Under the pieces are notes generated by a model. That model was not told the DNA's origin, ran no database searches, and saw only the letters and a program-made list of their open reading frames with translations. DNA of 64,000 bases, taken from NCBI GenBank assembly GCA_963965975.1, contig OZ014424.1, positions 3,968,001-4,032,000 on the forward strand. The letters are read 5' to 3'. Origin of the DNA: Xestospongia bergquistia. Taxonomy: Eukaryota; Porifera; Demospongiae; Haplosclerida; Petrosiidae. Made by a program: the position numbers and the translations under genes. Shown piece by piece: positions 47,985-57,474 of this stretch (position 1 is its first letter; every line of letters starts with the position of its first letter).

Positions 47985-48250
47985 TTATATATGTCATATA
48001 TCATGGTGCTCAACAAATGATGGCCATCCTATTGAAGGAACTTTTACTGATGGTGATCTGAAATGTGGTAAGTACAACTGTTGTCTCTAATTGGACAAGT
48101 TATTATGAATATGTTGTATGTTCACTACAGATGATGGAAATTACAATAGTGATACTTCACAGTAAGTGTTACTCACCACAATGTTCCCTCAATCTATAAA
48201 TGAAATGTATTGTGACCACAATCTGTTTTTGTCTTATACAGTCTCTAGCT
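47985..48250 (+). pseudogene. Partial duplicate of SPARC-like exons
   Basis: 47985-48133 repeats the end of the exon at 46910-46989 plus its intron and the first bases of the next exon (CATATATCATGGTGCTCAAC, ATGGCCATCCTATTGAAGGA). 48150-48250 repeats the following intron (47127-47222). The VWC-like exon is almost entirely deleted and the downstream exon is replaced, so no protein can be made. (AAAT)n sequence lies at the duplication junction (47925-47975). Confidence 0.75.
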
Positions 48251-48498
48251 GTTCTGCTCATCAAAGTCAAATACACTGAATTCTCTAATAATTATTGTAA
48301 TCAGTAGTCAGTAGTTCATTATGTGCACAAGTCTCACTAATATTTATAATAACAACTTACTACATTCCAGTATAATTAAATATCATTTAAAATAATTATA
48401 TTGTGTCGATAATCAATTAAGAAAACCTAATAAACAAATCACAGTACAATTTAATTCAAGATATGTTCATATTGAACATCAATTAACTCATAAAACAT
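48251..48498. other. Spacer, no gene seen
   Basis: AT-rich 3' flank shared by the SPARC-like duplicate (+) and the synthetase terminal exon (-). Confidence 0.3.
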
Positions 48499-48669
48499 TT
48501 AAATACAAGAGGTTGCATATTGTTTAGCCACTTCCACAGCATCCTTCAACTTGTCAACATTAATACCAATAGCTTGAGCATTATTGTCTTTTCCTCCTCC
48601 TTTACCATCAATTGCTACTGATACAGCTTTTACCCACTCATCAGCTTTAAGACCTTGATCTATTAGAAC
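48499..48669 (-). CDS. AARS1: Alanyl-tRNA synthetase, C-terminal exon
   Basis: On the minus strand a CTGTTTACAG acceptor is followed by 56 codons and a stop: VLIDQGLKADEWVKAVSVAI, then DGKGGGKDNNAQAIGINVDK and LKDAVEVAKQYATSCI. The DGKGGGKD.-AQA motif is the conserved C-Ala end of alanyl-tRNA synthetase. In gene direction it lies upstream of the N-terminal-type exons at 43.6 and 40.4 kb, so it cannot be the 3' end of that fragment; it must belong to a different, incomplete copy or to a rearranged gene. Confidence 0.85.
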   Translation of the reverse strand, partial: VLIDQGLKADEWVKAVSVAIDGKGGGKDNNAQAIGINVDKLKDAVEVAKQYATSCI

Positions 48670-48949
48670 CTGTAAACAGGAAGAGAGTAATATTAGCTAC
48701 TATAGTCTTTAACCAAAGCTAATCCAGGAAAGAGTAGTGTACTTGCATTAGCAAATATAATACTGATGTAGCAATGTAACCTGCTGCTAGCATATTAGCT
48801 ATTGTATGTGCTAGTAATAGCCCAGTATTGTACACATAATATCACTACTATACATTAGCCAAATATTATACACTTAATATTACTATACGTGATAGTAATA
48901 GCCCAGTATTGTGCATTTAATATTACTATAATACACTACATTAGTCTAG
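48670..48949. other. Intron-like spacer with degenerate minisatellite
   Basis: Diverged half-units (AGCCCAGTATTGTACACATA and similar) lead into the regular array. Confidence 0.4.
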
Positions 48950-49256
48950 TATTGTACAGTGTTAATTAATACTATTATAATACACTACATTAGTCTAGTA
49001 TTGTACAGTGTTAATACTACTATAATACACTACATTAGTCTAGTATTGTACAGCGTTAATACTACTATATACACTACATTAGTCTAGTATTGTACAGTGT
49101 TAATACTACTATAATACACTACATTAGTCTAGTATTGTACAGCGTTAATACTACTATATACACTACATTAGTCTAGTATTGTGCAGTGTTAATACTACTA
49201 TAATACACTACATTAGTCTAGTAATGTACAGTGTTAATACTATAATACACTACATT
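48950..49256. repeat. 45-bp minisatellite, about 6-7 units, inverted relative to 42517-43170
   Basis: Unit GTCTAGTATTGTACAGTGTT + AATACTACTATAATACACTA + CATTA, with some units shortened by 2-3 bp. It is the reverse complement of the array at 42.5-43.2 kb, and the adjoining DNA is inverted too. Confidence 0.85.
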
Positions 49257-49755
49257 ACAGGGTCAATAGTACATGTTTTTGTTATTATTTTTGTGGTATC
49301 TGACCAAGTATTGTTATAAGACTTTGTGAGGTTAAGACAAAGTACACACACATGTGTTACCAGTTGTCAACATGCTGTTGACTTTCAGGTCATTTGATTA
49401 AGTTAGGAATATTGGTCTGGATTTATTGGAGTCAGGCTTCAAAGAAAAGGGCTTTGCATTAAAATCAGTGTATGCCTTAAATGAGTAATGATGTCATATT
49501 AAATATGTCAATACTGCATATTATGTTGTAAAACTAAATTAACATAGTACACAGGATGGGTGTGTTCAATTAATGAAAACTCAATGATACAAATTAATTG
49601 TTTTCCCAAAAAAACGAATTCTGCAGCTTTTATTTCTAATAATTGTTAGAGACTCTCATACATTTGTTAATGTCGCTATGTCAGGAAGAACACCTGATGA
49701 TATGTCTCTTCACCTACTACTACCTTGTACTCACTCTAAACCACATATGTGTACA
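49257..49755. repeat. Right arm of the large inverted repeat
   Basis: Reverse complement of 41990-42516 (see that entry), about 7 kb away, with several small indels between the arms. No gene. Confidence 0.8.
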
Positions 49756-49796
49756 CTAAATGATGTGAAATTATAGCTGGTCTCTTGAGTGCATAT

Positions 49797-50135
49797 GTAC
49801 AATATACAGGGGAGTACTTTGGGAACAGTAGAGTTAATAAAAACAATATACAGGGAGGAGTACTTTGGGCACAGTATATTTAATAAAATACAATATACAG
49901 GGAGGAGTACTTGGGGCACAGTATATTTAATAAAATACAATATACAGGGGGAGTACTTTGGGCACAGTATATTTAATAAAATACAATATACAGGGAGGAG
50001 TACTTTGGGCACAGTATATTTAATAAAATACAATATACAGGGAGGAGTACTTTGGGCACAGTATATTTAATAAAATACAATATACAGGGAGGGAGGAGTA
50101 CTTTGGGAACAGTATATTTAATAAAATACAATATA
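49797..50135. repeat. 47-bp minisatellite, about 7 units
   Basis: Unit GGAGGAGTACTTTGGGCACA + GTATATTTAATAAAATACAA + TATACAG, very homogeneous; the first unit (GAACAGTAGAGTTAATAAAA) is the most diverged. Open frames on both strands are repeat artefacts. Confidence 0.9.
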
Positions 50136-50247
50136 CATTTATCATATTGCTTGTTTATCTAGTATACTCATTAATGTGACTATAATATGACTATAATATC
50201 TGTACTATTCTATCTGTTATCTCTGTACTATTCTGTCTGTTATATAG

Positions 50248-50717
50248 AGCTTTAGATAGCCAGTTGTACACAGCTGCTTGTAGTCCAGCCAGAAATGAAA
50301 CAGCTTCTTATGTTGCTTGGGGTCACTCCACTATAGTATCTCCATGGTTAGTCTAATACATTTAGATCACAGTCACTGTAAGTTCATATTAGCTTACAAG
50401 AAGTGCTTAATTCAATGACTACTTTAATTGGGGATTACTCAGGCTCATCCCAATAATAGAATGACTGATTTTTTTTTCTACATAAGGGGTGAAGTTATAG
50501 CTAAAGCAGATGAGAAAGAGATTATTATATATTCAGACATTAGTAAGTTGTTATAAGAACTGACATTGTTATAGCAATGAGACAACATGATGGAGCTTAT
50601 ATTCATTTGATGTTGTATTTAATAGATCTGTCTTATCTAAATGATGTTCGACAACAAGTACCTACTACTTCTCAACAAGTACCTACTACTAATGCCAGAC
50701 TTGAGATATGTATATGA
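50248..50717 (+). CDS. NIT2: NIT2-type omega-amidase (nitrilase family), C-terminal exons only
   Basis: Exons 50248-50346, 50487-50542 and 50626-50717, joined in matching phases with GT-AG ends. They read [53 protein letters not shown] and [20 protein letters not shown], then a stop. ASPAR..[10 protein letters not shown].V.PWGEV and the IRQQ/VRQQVP end are characteristic of NIT2, which hydrolyses omega-amides such as alpha-ketoglutaramate; the catalytic Glu-Lys-Cys part is upstream and absent here. A 21-bp tandem duplication (CAACAAGTACCTACTACTxxT twice) alters the C-terminus. No 5' exons are seen, so this is a fragment or a broken gene. Confidence 0.75.
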
Positions 50718-51288
50718 GTCACATACCAAACCGCATGTTGATCATATGCACATAATTATAATAAATAATATAATATAACCTATACTGTTATACAAACATA
50801 ATTATATATTATGACAAATACTGATCTACATTATTAAGACAGTGTCATTGACAGGTATTGAATAAATTAATATCTCAATAATGTAGTCTAGTGGTTGTAT
50901 CACTTTTAATACTGGTATGTTAGACAGTCAACAAGTACATAGAATGCACTATCTAGTTTTTCTGTACAAGGTAGAAAGTAATTGGGTCAAGTATCTTAAT
51001 ACAACAGTCCATCTTGAGTACAATCAGCAGATTTAAGTAATTGGCTTGTGGAATTAATTACCTATTGTAATACATTCAGTCTATGAAATAATATCATCAT
51101 TAGTTGGTCCATTTTCTGAGTATGAAGACTGATATGGTTGTACTAAACTATACATACTGTCCAATTATTAATGTCTAATGTACTGTGTACTATATGAAGG
51201 ATATTAATTAATAGGAACAATAAATTATTCATTAATTGATTAGTCTGTTTTATGGTATACTCAGTTGTAGATGGTACTTTGCTAATTG
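50718..51288. other. Intergenic, no gene seen
   Basis: AT-rich, no coding or repeat structure noticed. Confidence 0.3.
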
Positions 51289-51344
51289 AGATTATTAAAT
51301 GTTGCAGTGTATGGATACATATATACTGCAACATTTAATAATCT
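51289..51344. repeat. Perfect 20-bp-arm hairpin
   Basis: AGATTATTAAATGTTGCAGT (51289-51308) and its exact reverse complement ACTGCAACATTTAATAATCT (51325-51344) flank a 16-nt loop. It could be the tip of a small foldback element or a small-RNA hairpin; there is no flanking duplication to decide. Confidence 0.6.
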
Positions 51345-52281
51345 GTATTGTTTTATTTTTACTCTTAATTAGGCAAATAAGATACTAACCGTTTACATGC
51401 TAGGTAAGCAACTTAATGTCATAGTTGTTAGCTAAGATAATTAACTTAGCCAATTGGGCGAAGAACAACAAGACGAGACTCGGGTTCATGCGAATTATAA
51501 TAATTAACCCTTTCTGAGCTAACTGGCATCTACGCAGGTTACTGACTGTTCCTGTTCATTAGCACGTGCATGATAGCACGAGATTGTATGTACTCCTACT
51601 TGAGTCTAGATTAAACAAATTGTACTATAATTGAGTTCTGACGTACTGCACAACCTCCTCCAAGCTTTACTTACTGCTCAGTTTACAGAACTCTATGGTT
51701 TGTCACCCCGTCACCCGACCCATTTGCTAATTCTTAGCAGTTGCTGATTTAACTCCTGGTAAGTAGTAATTTATATATACTTTTTATAGTTCTTTATGTT
51801 ATAATAAACCATAAGAAAACATATAAATATATATGTTAAAGTATAGTCAGGGTAATCAGTGTTGTTAACCAAATCAGGTTTTAGTTTTATAGGGTTAATT
51901 ATTTAACAATATCATGATCATCAAGATTATAGTTCCTTTATCTACATTAATTTACCAACTGTTTACGAAGTAGAATTGAACTAATGATTTCATAATACAA
52001 AATTAATTATGTTAATTCTCTTTCCCAGCCCCTTTTCACGCAACCATTTTATATCACTACATAACTAACTCCTGTTGTTTTCATTATAATATAATCTGTT
52101 AAATTGCAGTTTGTCAAAAGACTCAGTATCATTGAGGTATATCATGTTAAATATATATATATATATATTAGTATGATAGAACATTTCAGACTTTATGTTT
52201 GTCTGTACAACCAATACTAAAAATCAATAAACAAAACCAAGCTATATATACAACACAACAACCAATCAAAATACATCTAAT
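51345..52281. other. Intergenic; partial foldback MITE near 52180-52275
   Basis: ACATTTCAGACTTTATGTTT and ACCAATACTAAAAATCAATA match one half of the foldback element at 22268-22459. A (TA)n run lies at about 52151-52168. No gene. Confidence 0.4.
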
Positions 52282-52751
52282 GAGTGTTGTTTTAGTTAAC
52301 TATAACTAATGCTAAAATATTTTTAGTAGAGACTAAAAATTTTAGTTAACTATAACTAATTTTTTTTTCAAATGTTACTATAACTATAACTAAACTAAAA
52401 TTAAAACTATCCTTTGAACTATAGCTAATACCAAATTAAATAGCCTCAATTATATTAGTTATCAATCACATGCATAGAATGTGTAAAGCATTTAGCATAA
52501 TTATCATGTTAGGTAATTTATCAATATAAAATCTTCCTCGTATAGTAATGTAGATTTAATTATCAAGTGCATGCACATAAATCACCATTGAATAACTAAC
52601 TACATAACGTCTTTCAACTAAAAACTACTGTTAAACATAATACTCTAACTAAATTAAATTTCACATTAATACTAAAACTAAATTAAAATTAGCATTAATA
52701 CTATAACAAATACTAAAACTAAAACACCTTACGTCTACTACAACAACACTA
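52282..52751. mobile_element. Diverged hAT-like MITE rich in ACTAAAACTAAA words
   Basis: The left end GAGTGTTGTTTTAGTTAACT and the right end CTACAACAACACTA (reverse complement TAGTGTTGTTGTAG) resemble the ends of the hAT MITE at 22484-23036. The interior has runs of ACTATAACTAAACTAAAATT-type sequence in both orientations. No convincing target duplication. Confidence 0.5.
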
Positions 52752-53494
52752 ATGTATATATATATATACATATATAAAGTTAAGGTCTATATTGCTAATT
52801 ATAAACTTTGGCCCTTTTAAAACTGCCCAAATGGAAATAGCCAAGATAACCAATTCATGTAATTACATGCAAATTGTTTAGTTATTTTAAAAATTGGGCC
52901 TGGCCCTGGCTGGCTTGAAAAAAGAGCTTTATATAGCCCTATGTTCTCATTTAAGAGATAATTATGCAAACAGACTAAACAGGACAGTAATAATAATAGC
53001 ACACATCATGTCAGGCAGTTTGTTGTAAGTGAATTTTGAAATATGACCAATCCTCAAATATTGACTGCCAATGGATTTTTTCCTCACTCCATGAGTGCTA
53101 TAACAAAACATGCACCTGATAGTTATTTCTTAAAAGAAAAGGCTTCTCTCACACACTGCAGCCATACCACTGCTTCTACCAACTTACCAGGTCTTATATT
53201 ATTCTATGAAGTAAACACGTTATTTATTGTAAAATTTGTCACAACATTATTTTGAAGTAATTTTTTTTCAATAAAATGGTCTCAGTTTGTTGACATTGTA
53301 TGACCAAGTGTAATGATTAATAACATTGCTATGATAATTAATACCATATACCTTAAATATGATACTACTATGTATATAGTAAACTGTATACTTCTCCTTT
53401 TACCTGATATAACAAAGATCAGCAATTGTAATACAAGACAGTGATGTGATAAAATTGTATATTATTCTAAATTTTTCTGCAGATCAATCACACG
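52752..53494. other. Intergenic, no gene seen
   Basis: Short frames without features. A TTTTTCTGCAG acceptor at about 53472-53482 precedes the next entry. Confidence 0.3.
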
Positions 53495-53638
53495 ATGTCA
53501 GACAATCTTTGTCCACCAACTCTCCATTTACTTTGTGATGAACTAGAGCAAGTGGCTAAGTGGGACAAACTTGCTGTATATCTCAAGGTACATTATATTG
53601 ATATTGAAGACGCCAGGCAAAAATACCAAGATATTTAA
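53495..53638 (+). CDS. Death-fold-like N-terminal exon fused upstream of the TPR pseudogene
   Basis: An ATG shortly after a strong CTGCAG acceptor opens 47 residues: MSDNLCPPTLHLLCDELEQV, then AKWDKLAVYLKVHYIDIEDA and a stop. The amphipathic pattern with K-W-DKLA-YL and the IEDARQ helix is like the first helices of a death-superfamily domain, which would normally be followed by more helices. An AAG|GTACAT donor inside allows splicing onward instead. Directly after the stop comes the TPR/GIY-YIG pseudogene sequence, so the domain was either cut by that sequence's arrival or continues by splicing. Confidence 0.4.
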   Translation: MSDNLCPPTLHLLCDELEQVAKWDKLAVYLKVHYIDIEDARQKYQDI

Positions 53639-54990
53639 CCCAAGGAAACATCTTTTCTTTTCCAAGAAGCTACAAAGACATTTCCGTTAGAGGCCATTGG
53701 ATGGCATTTCCATGGAATAGATCATTTTAATCAAGGCCTTTATGATGAAGTAACAATTGCTGCTTTACAGAAAGCTATTAAATTAAACTATCGACGATCA
53801 GCAGTCACTCATTATTTTCTCGGTCTTCTTTTTGACAAAATAGGAGCTACTGAAGAATCCATCGCTCATTTAGAAATTGCTATTGTGCTACAACCAACTT
53901 TCACTCTTTGTCATATAGCACTCGGAGAAGCTTTTCTTAAGACAGGCTTATATGAAGAAGCAAGCCAGCAATTCTATGAAGCAGAGAATTTAAATGATAC
54001 TCAGTGCATGGAAAATGCAGGTTTAGCTCTGGTATATATTCATAAAGGGAATGAAGAAGCTGCAATAATAGAAGCTGCCATTGCTATTTAAAAGGCAGAA
54101 AGTAGTGAGAGATATAATGGAGGTACAAGACCTCAAGCTGCCACTAGCACTTCTGGTGAAGGTGATGATGGTGGTAATAGTAGTGGGAGCAGTGACGAGA
54201 GCAGTAGTGATGATGAGGAGTCCCTACAACCTACAGAAACACATCAACCTGTTGACTATGAAATGGATATAAAACCAAGGAGAAAAACATTTTCACGAGC
54301 AGAGTATTTCATGGGTTCAGGCAAAAAAAGACATTATTTCAAGTTAAAATACGTAGAAAGTTTAAATGGGTATCCTTTGACACATCTGGTGATGGAGACC
54401 GGGTAATAAATGTGTGGAAAGGAGAGAATAAACGAGGAAAAATATCAGATATTACTTTGGAATCATCATATATTCTGACAATTGGAAAGTTTGGAAAGAT
54501 AGACAACAAGCAAAAAGGAAGCATCATAGAAAGAGATCAATTTATAGAGCCAAATCAACCACCAGAAACGTGTGTATCATATGTACATACCAAATATCAA
54601 TGCACAACCTGCCTATATAAATATAATGAAAGAAAAGGCATAAAACAACAACATTCACTAGAATTGCCAATAGAGACTACTCCATCACAGTCATGTACAT
54701 GTGATGATTCTCAATGCAAAACCTGCAAGCATGTGAAAAGTGACACCATTGTTACAAGCACAAGCACAGGGAAGTCATATGTTGTAAAAGCTCACTCTGA
54801 ACCCTGCAAAGTTGCCTATGTCATCTATCTTCTTGAATGCAAAAAATGTAAAATGCAATATGTTGGAAAAACTAAGAGAACTCTATCTGAAAGATTTAGT
54901 GAACATCTATATGATATTAAGCATGGACATAACAAGTCAGTATCTAAACATTTTAATCAAACAAGACATTCCTCAGATGATGTAACCGTT
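53639..54990 (+). pseudogene. TPR/GIY-YIG gene, truncated copy C
   Basis: Begins at the codon region equivalent to residue ~85 of copy B (CCCAAGGAAACATCTTTTCT) and ends within the nuclease domain at VTVT. It lacks the Glu- and Asn-bearing C-terminus. A GAA-to-TAA stop at about 54089, a one-base deletion in the AAAAAAAA run near 54327 and a nearby change break the frame. It is closest to copy B (for example ERYNGGTRPQ after the TPR region and CVSYVHTKYQC). At 54991 it is cut sharply by the 3.9-kb duplicated segment. Confidence 0.85.
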
Positions 54991-55790
54991 ACAGGTCATC
55001 CTGGAGTCTTTGTAATACCATCTCATTGAGCTATCAAAGCAATCCTTAACCAAGGTGGGTTCTTTACTTAGGATTGCAGTATATACACTACCTGCTGTAT
55101 TAGCAGAAGACTTTGCTCACATGGGAATACATACATCTTTCCTGAAATACCTCCATGTAGATTCTTTGAGTCTGACATGGCCAAGTCATACAGTCACTGG
55201 AATATCTACATTCTATATATTCCTACTCATATTGTCCAAGTTAATAATGTTTTTAAAAAAGTCAATCCTTCAATGTCTTTTCAATTGATCAAACTAATAC
55301 TGTTCGTTTGTGACTGATTCTCAATTTGCTTCCAAGTAAATGGATGACCTTGATGGTATCGACAAGTTCATCAATTAATTCTTTTTCGGTGATAAGACAA
55401 CATTTGATCATATCACATGTACAGCTGCCATTTCCATGCTGCAAAAGAGATCTCTGATCATGTGGAGTGGAATCTATCCAACTAATGTAAAGGACATAAC
55501 AATTCTCGTGAAGGAAGAGAAGCTGCCATTAGTTGGCAAGGTTTGGATATATAATATTTGGATCAGAAGGATTACCATTACTAACTAAACACTCTCTTGG
55601 TCTGCATCTGGTAGTAATCTATCTAGTGTAGAGCTTAAATTTATAAGCAAAAGTGATCTGGTTATGGCATTAATGGCAAGTACTGTAGAGATAGTTCTTC
55701 AAAGCCGTATCAGACAATCTTATTGGTCAGAATAGTTTACACATCTTTCAGAAGAAAGGCATTTTTACTACTAGATGAAAGCAATAATGT
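54991..55790 (+). pseudogene. Decayed gene of unknown family (relic 3)
   Basis: Repeats the segments LRIAVYTLPAVLAEDFAHMG, TGISTFYIFLLILSKLIMFL, VTDSQFASK and IMWSGIYPTNVKDITILVKE seen at 32.4-33.1 kb, with additional breaks such as TAA in place of CAA near 55587. Not recognised. Confidence 0.5.
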
Positions 55791-56512
55791 TGACCTCACT
55801 ATAAGAATGCTTTACATCTGGAAAAAGGGAATATGGCTCTTACTGTAATTATTATGATTATTATTACCTTGATACTTCTAAAGAGAATCCAACTAACAAA
55901 ATTGAGGCTAATTCAATCTAGCTGGGGAAGATGTAGATGATGTTTCAAAGAGACAAGTACAAATTGAAAAGAATACCAGCAACTTAAAATAAATAGTTAT
56001 GTAATTAAAGAAATGTTTCAATTTCATTTTGTATGCTAATATTCTTCATAACTGTCTAAAGCTTTAACAAATAAAGAAAAGAGGCACAGTGTACAGTATT
56101 TCCTTACTCAAATTTGACAATTTAAAATTTCTCAACAACAAGAATATTCATGTAGGTTATAACTCATGTACCATAGATGTTATAGACGAGACATGCAGTG
56201 TTCTTAATGTAGTTACTGATTGACATCAATACGGTATCATCTATAAATGTTATATACAAGCATACTATATTAGCTTGAGACAAGTCTGTTCCTATTTTGT
56301 ACCATGCATAACTGAAATTCTATTAGCCAATCACAGCCTGTAAAGAAGTCCATATTCACGTATATTAACAGTTACATATGAAATACATATATTTCAAAAT
56401 AACAATGTGTACAAACAAAATAGCAAGAAAGTCATTGATCATTAGTACTATATATTGACATTTTCATTCATTACACATTATAATGTATAATTATACAAGT
56501 AATACATTGCTA

Positions 56513-57474
56513 TTATTCTAGTTTATTCTCTATGAGAAGTTGGATAACTTGCATTGATGATGTCATTTTATGTCTTCTAATGAGATATTTTATAATGACC
56601 ACATTAACAATGAAGAACACACAACTAGCTAGCCAGATATAGAGAAATGTATTGATGCCTTGAAACTCTAACAAATATACTGGATATAACCACATACCCT
56701 ATATAAGATGAAAGAGAGAACATATTTATTCCAAAGAATTAATTTTGGTAGAAATAAAATAAACAGTGAAAAACAGATCAAAATAGTGGCAATAAAGACA
56801 AGTAGTTCAAAACACAAATATAAGTACAGCTAACGTATGATTGCTACAAATAGGACACTTTTAACAGTAATATATAGAGGACATTGTTTTCTAACCTGAG
56901 CAATAAACCATACAATAATCATCACTATTGCTTTACTCAGTGTCACTGTTGTATGTGATACAATCATTGGTCAATAACAGAGATACCATAAGAAATATTA
57001 AGAGTAATGATTACCACAATAATAATTAATGCAAACAACAGAAAATATATGATAAAATAGTTTTGTGTTAGATGAAGCAGGTTAACTCTACACTTACTTG
57101 AGATGTACAAAGTTTACTGAATGTTACAAACTATTTGTACAAAACAACAAAATGGAGGAACATGAAATAAATGTATAGCAGTAATGGGGATGAGTACTAA
57201 CTGAGGTAAGAAGGCAGCTAAATTTACAAGAGGTGCTACCCACATCTCTTGTGTAAGATACCACATGTAGAAATATGATGTATATCAGTTCTAGTGATGT
57301 GATAGAGATATGTCTCTTGTATTAACTCCCAACTATAACACCAATAACACAACATACTGATAATAAAAAAATGCACTAAAACTAACAGCAACAAACTTCA
57401 CTCACCTTACACTGACTAGAGCACTCCATTCAATAGTGTATTGTTGTGTTTTTAGGTCTCTTGCTCTTGTCCAC
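56513..57474 (-). pseudogene. Multi-pass membrane protein gene, copy B (frameshifted exon)
   Basis: Exons correspond to copy A: last exon 56513-56698 (GMWLYPVYLLEFQGINTFLY), the FIAQ exon near 56905-56970 with an intact GT donor, the exon ending at 57098 (GTAAG donor), and a first recognised exon near 57410-57474. In the 57.1-57.3 kb exon five bases are missing relative to copy A (ACAAACTATTTG versus ACAAACAAGAATATTTG), which shifts the frame. Copies A and B therefore carry different lesions. Confidence 0.5.

Noticed and set aside
49731-50070. Opposing ~95-100-residue frames with repeated motifs
   Set aside because: Both are produced by the homogeneous 47-bp minisatellite; no start context or splice support.
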